Shown: positions 1 to 10,308, numbered from the stretch's first letter. The stretch: 64,000 bases of DNA from Chondrus crispus (GCF_000350225.1 NW_005179326.1:219957-283956), one strand, 5' to 3'. A program made the numbers and translations. Notes: a model not told the origin generated them from the letters alone.

Positions 1-882
1 CATCATCGATCATGAACTAGAGAGCAGCCTCCCCGGCTTCTCTCCATTTCATGATCGATGCCAAGGAGGCATTTGATTTCAAAAAGCTGAACTCTGGGTG
101 CTGAACTCTGGGTACCCTTCTGCCGTCCGGTGGTGCTCCGTTTCCTAAACAGAGTGTAATGTTGAGAGAACCAATGTTTTGATCTGCATGTGCTCGTATT
201 TGGATTTAATTCCACCCTTTCATTGTACTACAAGTGCCACTGCACCGCATCGAGTCCATGGAACTTTAGTAGTGTGCATATGGACTGAGTGTGGACTGGT
301 ACTTCCTTTAGCCAATGGATTTCGACCAGTTTGCAGAATTACCAAGCAATACAGTGGTTCTGTGTAGCATTCGTTGTGGCGTGCGATTAATTTAATGAAA
401 TGACCCGGCCAATAGCGTGACCGCAACTGGTTGAAGAAAAAAAAAAAAAAAGAAAAGCGCCTGTTAGGACTGGCCCTTAACTTCATTGGTAGAGAAGAAG
501 TTTGAAACCCTGACGAAGGAAAGGGAGTGCTGGGGACGACTGTGTTGGATACTGGCGGTTGCTGATCTATCATGACCGTTTTGGTCATGCACATCGAGGG
601 ACCTCATTATAGCAACACGTCGTCCAGCTTTGCTTTTATCGAGCTACAGGGAGTCAGACTGGGCCATGTGCATGCGCGAGGAGGCGTTGCTGTACCTTCC
701 ATGCTGCATGGATCTGCAGACCGTCCAGACTCTGTTCCATTTCCGAGGAGTGGAACTATGGGATGGCATTACAGTAAAAACTACAGCAATGTGCTTCCGA
801 TTTTAGTGAAGAACTCAATAAAAACTGGGCGAGGGAAAGGAAAAACGAGAGGAAAGTCCTTTGTTAGGACTGGCCCTCAGTA
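1..882. other. Left flank, no supported gene
   Basis: I see no convincing gene here. Small structures are visible. Arms of 13 bp (CATCGATCATGAA and its reverse complement) at 4-16 and 48-60 form a hairpin. A 15-bp tandem duplication containing CTGAACTCTGGGT lies near 85-115, and an A-run lies near 435-450. A 16-bp direct repeat (TGTTAGGACTGGCCCT) occurs near 463 and 863, the second copy ending just before the kinase-bearing unit A. The direct repeat may mark the ends of a small non-autonomous element, but no terminal structure proves it. Confidence 0.5.
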
Positions 883-1017
883 AATCAACACAGAACTCTT
901 CATGCTCTGAAAAGAAATTCAAAATTTACGCAGCCGTCGGTACCACGAGGCTCATTTAGTCCACGCTTGACTTGTCCGACTTCGAACTGTGGAGCCTACA
1001 GTAGTGCGATCTAGTAC

Positions 1018-2505
1018 ATGCTCAACCTCAAAAGTCTTCAACGGAAAATATCCCAAGCACGACAACTCGAACACGCAAGATTGCTTCTAGGATTGCAAGA
1101 GATGGCACTCCGCAGCGAACAGCCTATCTACGAGTCGTCCAGAGCACGTTGTGAAAGGGATTTAGTCAATGAGGTGCAGCTTCTTACCTTTGATGTGACT
1201 CATCGATACGTTTTGCTTGTGGCAAGTGGTCCTGATGAATGGAGGCTTCCGGGATTTATTTCTTACGACGTAGGTGACAGCTCGATAGTGAAGGTGCGCA
1301 GCGCTGCCAAGACGGTCATTGGTATCGAATTTCCGTTCATTATTCTTCGACATTGCTACTCTGAGGAGTTGTCCGTTGAAAGGGAAAGTGATGGTCTTTC
1401 AGCTAGTATGATCCGCGCTATTCTTGTTGCTCAATGCCATGAGAAATCTCAACGAGTGCCTTCTGGATGCAGTTGGGTGGCCATCACCAATGATCACAGA
1501 GCGGGTGTTGTCCATGTGTCGCACTCGGAGAAAGGAGCGGAGCAAGCCATTCGGCGAGAACTGGAACAGACCATAGCCAACGTTTCGCCGCCTAGACGAG
1601 TGCCTTGGGCGTCTATGGGATGGTATCCTGAAACGCTTCGAAAGGTGCGCGAAATATTGCATGGACACAATCTGCATGTGATGGGTGAATTGGTTCAGAT
1701 CCGTGCGTCATCCAGAGGAGCCGTGCTAAGGATCAAGACGAATGAGAGCGATTACTACTTAAAATGCAGTACATCCACGTCGAACGATGCTGGAGTCACG
1801 TCAATAATGTCTCGCGTTGCTCCAGATCTTGTCGCCAAGCCGTTATTCGCAGATGTGGAACGTCGTCAAATGATCCTTGTGGACCATGGTGACGAGACTG
1901 GCTTCTGTGGATTGGATGGTGAAGGGCGTAAGCAGGTCGTAAGAGATCTGGCGCGTCTGCACCGCGCAAGCGCAAAAGTGTTACCGGATTTGTTGAAGGT
2001 CGGTCTACCAAGTTATTCACCGCTGTGGATGCGTGAGAACTTGAACTCACTTTTTCAGTGTAAGGAGCTTTTGTCCGTGCTAGAAACGGAACAAATACAG
2101 AAGCTGTCGAGCCTCAAGGTGAAGCTGCAAGATGATCTGACGGAACTTGTTGATTGGGAAATGCCTATTTGTTTGGTACACAATGACACGAGCGACGGGA
2201 ACCTTATCAGGAAGAACGCCGATGAGGGTCCAGGGGTCCGGTTTTTCGACTTTGACAGTTCTTTTGCGGGCCATCCTTTGTTTGATGTTGACTGGTGCAG
2301 CCGGGAAACCCTAGAGGTCTATGCACAAGAAATGGACATAGCTGACATTGACGGATTGGTTAGGTTGAACAGGAAAGTATTCGATCTTGAGTGGCTCGTG
2401 CAAGCATATAGATACTTGGACATGGCTAGGGAAGCGGAAGACGGTGCTCCCCGGGAAGACGCCCTTCACTGGCTAGGAGACAGTGTTCGTACCTTGCTGT
2501 GGTGA
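1018..2505 (+). CDS. APH/choline-kinase-fold phosphotransferase with Nudix-like N-terminus (copy A)
   Basis: An open 495-codon frame from ATG 1018. The C-terminal half carries the Brenner-type catalytic loop HNDTSDGN (H388 to N395; general pattern HxDxxxxN) and the metal-binding FFDFD (D411) followed by GHPLFDVDW, as in aminoglycoside phosphotransferase and choline kinase folds. An N-lobe-like stretch (around 240-300) precedes it. Residues of about 60-80 contain VLLV...EWRLPGF, resembling the start of a Nudix domain, but no full Nudix box (GX5EX7REUXEEXGU) is seen. The family phosphorylates small hydroxylated or amino substrates; the substrate here cannot be told, and the fold does not imply antibiotic resistance. 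Five related copies lie in the window, so it travels with the repeat unit. Reading-frame retention in A, B and C suggests recent duplication or selection. Confidence 0.7.
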   Translation: MLNLKSLQRKISQARQLEHARLLLGLQEMALRSEQPIYESSRARCERDLVNEVQLLTFDVTHRYVLLVASGPDEWRLPGFISYDVGDSSIVKVRSAAKTVIGIEFPFIILRHCYSEELSVERESDGLSASMIRAILVAQCHEKSQRVPSGCSWVAITNDHRAGVVHVSHSEKGAEQAIRRELEQTIANVSPPRRVPWASMGWYPETLRKVREILHGHNLHVMGELVQIRASSRGAVLRIKTNESDYYLKCSTSTSNDAGVTSIMSRVAPDLVAKPLFADVERRQMILVDHGDETGFCGLDGEGRKQVVRDLARLHRASAKVLPDLLKVGLPSYSPLWMRENLNSLFQCKELLSVLETEQIQKLSSLKVKLQDDLTELVDWEMPICLVHNDTSDGNLIRKNADEGPGVRFFDFDSSFAGHPLFDVDWCSRETLEVYAQEMDIADIDGLVRLNRKVFDLEWLVQAYRYLDMAREAEDGAPREDALHWLGDSVRTLLW

Positions 2506-2723
2506 CCGAAGAAGGAAATGGTGACGACATATTTTTGGGCTGATTTAACGTGTACGACGGTGCAGGCTGGGACGAGGCGCTCTGCAGGTGGCATCAGCTG
2601 TATGCGCTTCGTAAGGAGTCGGAAAGAAAGTGTGAAAGTTTTGGCGGGAGCATCATCGCCAGGATGACAGTAAAGGAGCCATGAAAATGTTCAGTTCGTG
2701 TTTTGTATGTATCACCCGGCTTC

Positions 2724-3023
2724 ATGAAACGCCAGTCCATCTTTGACAACGAGGCGTACGCACACTGCACTGCGGTTGCCGCATTCGTACCAGACGGAGC
2801 ACAAGGAGGGGGCTCGTTGACAGGACTCGCGTACAGGGGGAGCAGTGTTGGCATGAGTGCGGACGGAAGACATGTGATGTCTGCACCCTGGGACGAGACT
2901 GTGTGTGCGTGGGACGTGGATAGAGGGATCACACTTCGTAGCGGGTGGGCAGAGGGCTGGCAAGACATCACGGGTCGAATTCTGAGGACCGCAGACACGG
3001 GCACTGTCTCATATACAGGATAA
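2724..3023 (+). CDS. Short WD40-like ORF (copy A)
   Basis: An open frame of about 100 codons from ATG 2724 downstream of the kinase. It contains SADGRHVMSAPWDETVCAWD, which matches the strand c-d part of a WD40 repeat (S-DG-x-S-x-WD-x-V-x-WD). An earlier AFVPDG segment may be another blade fragment. A functional WD40 protein needs about seven blades, so this is most likely a piece of a larger gene carried in the unit. It persists as an open frame in A, C, D and E, with the stop at the same place, and is truncated in B. A 150-codon frame on the other strand overlaps it and is probably a shadow. Confidence 0.45.
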   Translation: MKRQSIFDNEAYAHCTAVAAFVPDGAQGGGSLTGLAYRGSSVGMSADGRHVMSAPWDETVCAWDVDRGITLRSGWAEGWQDITGRILRTADTGTVSYTG

Positions 3024-3957
3024 ACATCGCATATAACTCTACGCAAGGGAAGAGTTGCATGAAGGCGAGAGGACGAGTTCTGAGGCTGTCCTGGGTCAAT
3101 TGGATACTACAGTAGACTCATAGATATGGCACGATCACGCGATTGTACTTGCAAAAGGCCGACCTGCGAGTCCAAATGGCTGTAACGGTGAAGAGGCCGA
3201 GTGGGGCGTCGGAGGTCCTGTCGAGACGCGCTTTCCTGGACCCACGAGGGGCGAATTCGACGTCACCCTAGCGTCGCCGACGTCACTGGTACAAAACGAG
3301 AACATGCGGGGATCTCGTGTTGAGCGCGATCCAGCGAGCCCTTGGGAGCAGTCACGGACGCTGCCACGCCACGAGAGTCGCTTCGGTAATACTGGACACG
3401 CCGTACTCGCCCAGGAAGAGGGCTCCTGTCTATAACGTACGACGCACGGACCGGCAGTCTTTGAAGAAACAGGCAGGCCTTGGTACAATATCCGTCGAAA
3501 GATGCGATTTAACGCACAGTCGTGGCCGCACGCCTTGTCGCTCCTGACCATCACGCACACTCTCGCCTGTGCCCCGCGCCGCCCCATCCGTGACGACCCA
3601 CTGACCTCCGCCAATTCTGTGTTAAGGCCACGGCCGCAGCCGGGTGCTGCCGTTCTTGCCGGGAATTGCCCGCTGCGTCCCTTTGCAATTCCTCTACCCC
3701 CATACAGCGGGGGCATCGCCGGGTGTCCAACTGATCTTTGTCGTCAATCGATGTATCTAGTGAGCGTGAATAAGTGCTGCGGCAAGCTCTGAGGATCGTA
3801 CCCCTGTCGCAGAGTTTGTGCAAGTGGGGCTAACGCAGTGGTTTCCCGGCAGTCCCACGGGAGCTCTCGTGTCCGCATGCCAGCAATGTATCCCACTAAC
3901 CCTCCGCCAATTGGCTGTTCCCAACCAAGGAGCTCTTGGTGGAGTGAGGTGGAGTGA
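3024..3957. other. Conserved non-coding part of unit A
   Basis: Nearly identical to 18804-19737 (C) and 29427-30362 (D). Overlapping open frames on both strands exist because of high GC, but none shows a recognisable domain. E leaves this block around 38530. No RNA gene or promoter could be recognised. Confidence 0.4.
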
Positions 3958-4620
3958 GGTCAGCTTGAACACGTCGACATCCATCCGTGCTCTATCACCC
4001 CCACCACCGACACAAGCGCATCCGCACCGTCGCCGCCGCCCCACCGCCTTTACGACCGCCCCCCTCCCCCTTTCCCTCCTCCCCGCCCTTGCGCCCAAGC
4101 TCCCGCAGTTGCCTCTCCTGTCGCTCCTCCAGCCGCTCCTCCTCGTCCCCTTTCCCGCTCGCCCGCACACCCTTCCTCCTCGCCGTCCTGGAAGCAGCCG
4201 GCAGCCTTCGCCCTGCACGCGCGTGCCTACAACGTCTCGCACCACCTCTTCTCGCTTCTCACGGCGGGCGTCAACACCCAGTCCTCCTCGCGCGTCTTCA
4301 CGCCCGCGGCCTGCGTCGTCGCGCGCGCCCACGTCTTCCCGCCGCACGCCGCGCACGCCACGCGCGCGGATTGCTTCGTCCCGCGCGCTGCCCTCGCCGA
4401 CGGCGCCCCCGTCTCGCCGCTGCTGCTGCATGACCACGCCCTGCGCGACGCCCAGGTCCACCCGGCACGCCGCAACGGCGAGCTCTTCGAGCTGCTCCCC
4501 GGCGATGTCCACCCCGTCAAGGACGAGGGCAAGCTCACGCTACACGAGCCCGCCTTGCGCGCACACATGCGTGAGGGCGGCGGCCCGGGCGTGGTCCACG
4601 TGCGCTCGCACGTGAAATGA
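3958..4620 (+). pseudogene. GC-rich partial gene, proline-rich then conserved C-terminus (copy A)
   Basis: Frame open from just after TGA 3955-3957 to TGA 4618-4620, with no ATG before the last 20 codons. This is therefore a 3' exon, a 5'-truncated gene or an alternative-start frame. A possible splice acceptor (GAGGTCAG) ends near 3963. The first 80 codons are Pro/Ser/Ala-rich. From about codon 80 the protein looks globular, ending ...GPGVVHVRSHVK. I chose this frame over the other open GC-rich frames because its composition is less biased and because copy C differs by an exact 39-bp, frame-preserving deletion. Family not recognised. Confidence 0.4.
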
Positions 4621-4840
4621 GCAGACGCGGCCCTGGATACGCCCACCGGCGGGCGGTGGGAGCTGTGTTTGGTGACTGCCATGTAATTTGTGTACACACA
4701 AACGGCAAAACTGGTTGAGGCTCGACCACGAACAAGGCAAATGTGTAAATACACGAAGCGCATTTTTGGCGGGAGTGAGAGCGACAAAGCAGTATAATGT
4801 CAGAAGTGTGTTGGTCCCCTTCAGAGTCTGAAGTTCAGAC

Positions 4841-5469
4841 TACGGTTCCTCTGGATGACGCACAGATCTGAACCAATTCACCCATCACATGCAGATTGTG
4901 CCCATGCAATATTTCGCGCACCTTTCGAAACGTTTCAGGATAATATCTGACAGACGCCCAAGGCACCCGTCTAGGCGGCGAAACGTTGGCTATGGTCTGT
5001 TTCCAGTTCTCGCCGAATGGCTTGCTCCGCTCCTTTCTCCGAGTGCGACACATGGACGACACCCGCTCTGTGATCACTGGTGATGGCCACCCAAATGCAT
5101 CCAGGAGGCACTCGTTGAGATTTCTCCTGGCCCTGAGCAACAAGAATAGCGCGGACCATACTAGCTAAAAGATCATCCCTTTGAACGGACAACTCCTCAG
5201 AGTGACAATGTCGAAGAACAATTAACAGAAATTTAATACTAAAAATTGTCTCCGCAGCGCTGGACACTCTAGATCCCGCACTGTCACAAGTTCATCAGAA
5301 AGAAATGTTGGATGCATTTATTCATCAGGACTACTTGCCACAAGCAAAACGTATCGATGAGTCACATCAAAGGTAAGACGTTGCATCATTGACAAATCAC
5401 AACGTGCACTGGACGACTCGTAGATAGGCTGTTCGCTGCGGAGTGCCACCTCTCCCAATCCTAGAAGCA
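4841..5469 (-). pseudogene. Inverted kinase gene fragment (copy F)
   Basis: A truncated, inverted piece of the kinase gene covering roughly codons 20-230 of copy A. It reads from AGAAGCA near 5469 down to the ACGGTTCC region at 4841. Identity to the full copies is high but several small deletions and substitutions break the frame (two overlapping minus frames, 4835-5143 and 4971-5267). The catalytic half is missing. It sits head-on against the end of unit A with about 45 bp between, so an inversion or a second broken copy is likely. Confidence 0.75.
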
Positions 5470-6523
5470 GTTCGCATATATTTTTCCGTCAGTACTGTGA
5501 TATTGTCTCACATGTTCCTTCTTTTCCTTTGTGGCAGCGCGCGTGGAGAGATCAGCTTCGATGGTCACACGGCGACCGCAGACTTTGCAAATGAAAACAC
5601 CCGGCATGTTCGTGATGTAGGCAGAAGTCAAACACTGGCGTGGGAGTCGGAACGGGCAGGAATAGCAGGACACAAACTCCTTCCACAGAACAGCGTGGTA
5701 GTTTTCAACTTACTCTTGGTCTGGAAGAGCGGGAGGGGGGGGGGGGGGGGGGCAAGGATCGTGTGAACGAAAATATCTTCACAATAAATACACTACTAGC
5801 TACCCTTCGAAGGGTAAAGTTTAGGTGCTAGACCAACAGAGAAAGGACACGGTCAGAGTTGATCTACTCTTGTATCATGCAACAACGCTTGTCCAATGGC
5901 AACTGATCCAACAGTTTCTATTTCATTTTGATTTCCTCAGAATAACCCTAGCTTGATTTATGAGTGCTTTTCATCTTTTTGTGGCCTTTTTACTTCAATC
6001 CGCAAAGTTGGGAAAACACGTGTTTTTACAGCGAGTTCGATCAAAATTTCTGGCAGAAATATTTTCGAACAAGTCTTTTTTTTTGCGTAAACTCTCTGTT
6101 AACGTCTTCTGCAAAAATCACAGGACCTCCAAACTTGCTGCATGTGAGTTTTATGTGAGTTTTGACAGCCTCTGTAGCGCTTTGGCCTCAAAACGCACAC
6201 CACCACCATTCTTCTAACCATCCGCGCCATTCACACAACGTCACACCCCCTGCAAAACCCTTTCAAACTTAAGTATGGGCTCCTCGGCTGTCTCTAACGC
6301 ACGCGAAGAAACACCAGGCACACCTTGATCTATCCCATTCCGATGGATAGAAGCCTGTTATGGACTTAAGACACTGCTATGAGCGTCAAGAAGACTGCAG
6401 TCGTTCAAAATGTTAGGGGCCAACAGGTTCACGGAGAAGTCCTGCCTATCCACATCTCCTGTAGTGTCGTCAAATAGATTGATGTACATGCTCGAGGCTC
6501 GTGCGGCTTGCTGGTGTTGCTTT
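5470..6523. other. Intervening DNA, no supported gene
   Basis: AT-richer sequence with a long G-run near 5730-5752 and T-runs around 6060-6085. Short open frames occur but none shows a domain or a paralogue in the window. The segment separates fragment F from copy B. Confidence 0.4.
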
Positions 6524-6885
6524 TCCGTCCGCACTCATGCCAACACTGCTCCCCCTGTACGCGAGTCCTGTCAACGAGCCCCCTCCTTGTGCTCCGTCTG
6601 GTACGAATGCGACAACTGCAGTGCAGTGTGCGTACGCCTCGTTGTCAGAAGATGGACCGGCGTTTCATAAAGCCGGTGATACATGCAAAACACGAACTGA
6701 ACATTTTCATGGCTCCTTTACTGTCGTCCTGACAATGATGCTCCCACCAAAACTTTCACATTTTCTTTCCTACTCCTTACATAGCGCATACAGCTGATGC
6801 CACCTGCAGAGCGCCTCGTCCCAGACCACACTGTCGTACACGTTAACTTAGCCCAAAAATATGTCGTCACTATTTCCTTCTTCGG

Positions 6886-8364
6886 TCACCGCAGCAAGCG
6901 ACGAAAAGAGCCCCCTAGCCAGTGAAGGGCGTCTTCCCGGGGAGCACCGTCTTCCGCTTCCCTAGCCATGTCCAAGTATCTATATGCTTGCACGAGCCAC
7001 CCAAGTGGACTGAATACTTTCTCGGTCAACCTAACCAATCCGTCAATGTCAGCTATGTCCATTTCTTGTGCATAGACCTCTAGGGTTTCCCGGCTGCACC
7101 AGTCAACATCAAACAAAGGATGGCCCGCAAAAGAACTGTCAAAGTCGAAAAACCGGACCCCTGGACCCTCATCGGCGTTCTTCCTGATTAGGTTCCCGTC
7201 GCTCGTGTCATTGTGTACCAAACAAATAGGCATTTCCCAATCAACAAGTTCCGTCAGATCATTTTGCAGCTTCACCTTGAGGCTCGACAGCTTCTGTATT
7301 TGTTCCGCTTCTAGCACGGACAAAAGCTCCTTACACTGAAAAAGTGAGTTCAAGTTCTCACGCATCCACAGCGGTGAATAACTTGGTAGACCGGCCTTCA
7401 ACAAATCCGGTAACACTTTTGCGCTTGCGCGGTGCAGACGCGCCAGATCTCTTACGAACTGCTTACGCCCTTCACCATCCAATCCACAGAAGCCAGTCTC
7501 GTCACCATGGTCCACAAGGATCATTTGACGACGTTCCACATCTGCGAACAACGGCTTGGCGACAAGATCTGGAGCAACGCGAGACATTATTGACGTGACT
7601 CCAGCATCGTTCGACGTGGATGTACTGCATTTTAAGTAGTAATCGCTCTCATTCGTCTTGATCCTTAGCACGGCTCCTCTGGATGACGCACGGATCTGAA
7701 CCAATTCACCCATCACATGCAGATTGTGTCCATGCAATATTTCGCGCACCTTTCGAAGCGTTTCAGGATACCATCCCATAGACGCCCAAGGCACTCGTCT
7801 AGGCGGCGAAACGTTGGCTATGGTCTGTTCCAGTTCTTGCCGAATGGCTTGCTCCGCTCCTTTCTCCGAGTGCGACACATGGACAACACCCGCTCTGTGA
7901 TCATTGGTGATGGCCACCCAACTGCATCCAGAAGGCACTCGTTGAGATTTCTCATGGCACTGAGCAACAAGAATAGCGCGGACCATACTAGCTGAAAGAT
8001 CGTCAACGGACAACCCCTCAGAGTAACAATGTCGAAGAATAATGAGCGGAAATTCGATACCAATGACCGTCTTGGCAGCGCTGCGCACCTTCACTATCGA
8101 GCTGTCACTTACGTCGGAAGAAATAAATCCCGGAAGCCTCCATTCATCAGGACCATTTGCCACAAGCAAAACGTATTGTTGAGTCACATCAAAGGTAAGA
8201 AGCTGCACCTCATTGACTAAATCCCTTTCACAACGTGCTCTGGACGACTCGTAGATAGGCTGTTCGCTGCGGAGTGCCATCTCTTTCAATCCTAGAAGCA
8301 ATCTTGCGTGTTCGAGTTGTCGTGCTTGGGATATTTTCCGTTGAAGACTTTTGAGGTTGAGCAT
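6886..8364 (-). CDS. APH-fold phosphotransferase with Nudix-like N-terminus (copy B)
   Basis: Full-length 492-codon open frame starting at the ATG complementary to 8362-8364, equivalent to the start of copies A and C. It keeps the HNDTSDGN loop and FFDFD motif. Relative to copies A, C and D it lacks a few codons after the LSV stretch around residue 120 (SVDDLSAS instead of SVERESDG...), a deletion similar to that in copy E. Its C-terminus ends SFRRLLR, as in E, rather than SVRTLLW as in A, C and D. B and E therefore share sequence traits although they differ in orientation and upstream DNA. Function as for copy A; substrate unknown. Confidence 0.7.
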   Translation of the reverse strand: MLNLKSLQRKISQARQLEHARLLLGLKEMALRSEQPIYESSRARCERDLVNEVQLLTFDVTQQYVLLVANGPDEWRLPGFISSDVSDSSIVKVRSAAKTVIGIEFPLIILRHCYSEGLSVDDLSASMVRAILVAQCHEKSQRVPSGCSWVAITNDHRAGVVHVSHSEKGAEQAIRQELEQTIANVSPPRRVPWASMGWYPETLRKVREILHGHNLHVMGELVQIRASSRGAVLRIKTNESDYYLKCSTSTSNDAGVTSIMSRVAPDLVAKPLFADVERRQMILVDHGDETGFCGLDGEGRKQFVRDLARLHRASAKVLPDLLKAGLPSYSPLWMRENLNSLFQCKELLSVLEAEQIQKLSSLKVKLQNDLTELVDWEMPICLVHNDTSDGNLIRKNADEGPGVRFFDFDSSFAGHPLFDVDWCSRETLEVYAQEMDIADIDGLVRLTEKVFSPLGWLVQAYRYLDMAREAEDGAPREDALHWLGGSFRRLLR

Positions 8365-8445
8365 GTACTAGATCGCACTACTGTAGGCTCCACAGTTCGA
8401 AGTCGGACAAGTCAAGCGTGGACTAAATGAGCCTCGTGGTACCTT

Positions 8446-8493
8446 GGTACAGACGGTTGTACAGACGGTTGTACAGACGGTTGTGCAGACGGT
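8446..8493 (-). repeat. 12-bp tandem repeat upstream of kinase copy B
   Basis: Four near-perfect copies of ACCGTCTGTACA (read on the minus strand). The same array lies upstream of copy C at 16666-16713. Copies A, D and E have only one degenerate copy at this place. Confidence 0.85.
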
Positions 8494-8718
8494 CGCGTAA
8501 ATTTTGAATTTCTTTTCAGAGCATAATAATAAGTGGATTCATTCAGTATGAGGCCATTGGTCGCCTAGATACCACCGTAATGTTTCTGGACTGCGTCTGC
8601 ATTTTTGTATATTTTAAACAACGCGTCTGCACTGTAAATACTCCAACCGCATCTTGAATGATGTCAACGTGTACCCTTCTGGGAGGCTCATTTCTGAAAA
8701 GGGGTTAATTTTAAAAAC

Positions 8719-8940
8719 TGTCAGTGCTAACACGTATACACGTAGCAGTCGGGCCAGCCGACGGCGCAGAGTAGTATAAAAACGAGTAGATCGGCGTAAA
8801 CAAGAGAGCAGAGGTTTACCGCTCTCACAGGATATGGGCCGATCGCAATCGCGAGACTTTCACACCACTGCAAAACCCCAACAACACAACACAACTTCAA
8901 TCTGCTCCAGTACACCCTTACTGTCGTAGCCCGCTCCGGC
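8719..8940 (+). repeat. Probable 5' LTR of copia element (right edge uncertain)
   Basis: Homology to copy C's upstream region ends exactly where TGTCAGTGCTAACACG begins. A TATAAAAA box lies at 8775-8782, followed by a plausible transcribed leader and then a copia gag frame from 9064. No second LTR is present in the window, so the right edge and the primer-binding site could not be fixed. Confidence 0.4.
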
Positions 8941-9063
8941 GATAGCCGTTGAAGCCCAACTCACGACACCATTTCCTAAGCAGACATTCGCCTACGGCGC
9001 CGACACTATAGAGCAACTGCTACCATTCGGGACCCCCTCTGTCAAGCCGCAAAACTTGTAGCC

Positions 9064-10308
9064 ATGGCGGATCCCTGGAACACCACTCCAGTCACAGCAA
9101 CAAACATTCCCCTGCCCCAGCAAACAAACAACACACAGCCATTGGCAGCTCAATCATTCCCTCAATAGAAATTCACCGACCAGCTTCCATATCTCACCGA
9201 AGAGAACTTCCTCCAGTGGAAGGCGAATCTGGAAGATATACTCATCGAACACGAATGTGGGATAAAACCTCTCCGCCCTGGGTTGGGTGAGAGGCGGAGG
9301 TTTGAGCGAGGGAGCACGCGGCGTGGACGCGACGCGCTAATAGAACCGATCGGACGAGCTCGCGAAAAGGGAGTGGCTCACTGGCCGGTTACGCGCAGTC
9401 GCCCCGTGGTGCGTGAACGGGAGCGACCGGTAACGGGTTAGAAGCCAGCGCGCGCGATAGACAACCGAAACGGACGTATATAGGCGCGAAAGGGACGGGT
9501 GCGAGCTTGCCCCAGTTTACCGGTAGGGACGGGTGTCAGGTCTTAACCCCTCAGAGGGACGCCTCGGACACCTGTCCCAGTACAGTAGTACAGTACCTGC
9601 CGCCTAGTGCGTGCCGGGTACTGTACACAATTAAAAAGCTAGCGCCATAATTACTACTAACGCACGGACGCTGCTACTACACGTGTGCATTACTGTACAC
9701 GCGTGTTGCTTACAGACTACCGCACGGACGACACGTGTGCTCACGCGCACACGTAACACGCGTAGACTACCGCACGGACGACACGTGTGCTACTGTACAC
9801 GTGCGCCACGCCACGGCCGGTTGGTCATCGCGCGCGCTCCCTACACGTGGGCACACCCGCCTACGTGTGCACCGTGCACGGCCGCACGGTTAATAACCTC
9901 CCCGCGCGCGCGACGGTCGTTATACTACAACGAACTGGAATTTCTCATCATGAGTAATCACCAACCGTCGCGAACTACTTCCGAACAAGATTCTCTCTTT
10001 CTCCGAAAAGCTTCTGCAAGTGGCAGAAGACTCATCACAGCCAGTATTCCAGCCCAAATTAACCGCCTTCTCCCGATGCAGGTCTACACTGAAACACTTG
10101 CGAAGATTGTAGAGGCTCTACAACAACTCCTGCAGAGAACTTCCGCGATGGACCACCAAATACTCGAGCGTGAAGCAAGACAGCTCACCTTAACCACAGA
10201 TCTGATAATGAAGGAGTACATTGACCAGCACAGGGCAATTCGCGCTAAAATGATCTCCGCCAATTACCCGAACATCAACAACGTTACGCATTATTGTAGA
10301 AGGTCTTA
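9064..10308 (+). pseudogene. Ty1/copia-type gag, N-terminal part, split by a solo LTR
   Basis: ATG at 9064 (MADPWN...). The copia-type N-terminal signature LTEENFLQWKANLEDILIEH ends at 9255, where a solo LTR is inserted. The frame resumes at 9935 and runs to TAG near 10308. If the LTR and one target duplication are disregarded the two parts are in the same frame. An in-frame TAG at 9166-9168 breaks the gene before the insertion. The product would be a nucleocapsid/capsid precursor of the copia class. Confidence 0.7.
9256..9929. mobile_element. Solo LTR 1 (TSD ACGAA)
   Basis: Begins TGTGGGATAAAACC and ends GTTATACTACA. It is flanked by identical 5-bp target duplications ACGAA (9251-9255 and 9930-9934) and lies within the copia gag. 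674 bp long, with no coding internal region. An inverted, diverged relative lies at 13502-14078; both share a block around TCTTAACCCCT and ACACCTGTCCC. Confidence 0.9.

Larger units (their letters stand above)
883..4796 (+). repeat. Repeat unit copy A (kinase / WD40-like / GC-rich gene)
   Basis: This is the first of six copies of a unit repeated in this window. Homology with C and D starts around AATCAACACAGAACTC at 883 and runs almost unbroken to GCAGTATA at 4796, where A stops. C and D continue into the F-box gene, which A lacks. About 135 bp upstream of the kinase start is conserved in all copies that retain it and may hold the promoter. Stretch 3024-3957 is nearly identical in A, C and D but shows no coding signature in a consistent frame. 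No terminal inverted repeats or target duplications were found for the unit itself. Confidence 0.85.
6524..8718 (-). repeat. Repeat unit copy B (inverted)
   Basis: Minus-strand copy of the unit. Its 3' end stops inside the WD40-like ORF near 6524. Its 5' end extends further upstream of the gene than copy A and is shared with copy C: 8365-8718 is the mirror of 16441-16794. This shared extension includes a 12-bp tandem repeat (unit ACCGTCTGTACA, four copies, 8446-8493) and a remnant of a piggyBac-like terminus (8540-8577). A copia LTR begins at 8719. Confidence 0.85.

Noticed and set aside
1018..2505. Antibiotic-resistance kinase
   Set aside because: The APH fold is shared with many kinases of small metabolites; nothing here indicates an aminoglycoside substrate.
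2594..3046. 150-codon minus-strand ORF conserved in several copies
   Set aside because: It overlaps the WD40-like plus-strand ORF completely. Conservation is explained by recent duplication, and it shows no domain.
3135..3716. 193-codon minus-strand ORF, repeated in C and D
   Set aside because: No domain, overlaps other open frames on both strands, and the block is equally conserved in all frames.
3818..4615. Long Ser/Thr/Arg/Pro-rich plus-strand ORF and overlapping minus-strand ORF 3757-4512, repeated in copies C and D
   Set aside because: Strongly biased composition (runs of SSR, RRR, AAA) from GC-rich DNA. The neighbouring frame ending at 4620 has better composition, and the 39-bp deletion in C keeps its frame.
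5730..5752. G-run as telomere or G-quadruplex signal
   Set aside because: A single homopolymer run with no telomeric repeat; may also be a sequencing length artefact.
8446..8493. CRISPR-like array
   Set aside because: Only 12-bp units in direct tandem with no spacers, and the window is eukaryotic.
9683..9934. Start of a 208-codon ORF before copia gag
   Set aside because: Its first 84 codons lie in the solo LTR; only the part after 9935 is gag.
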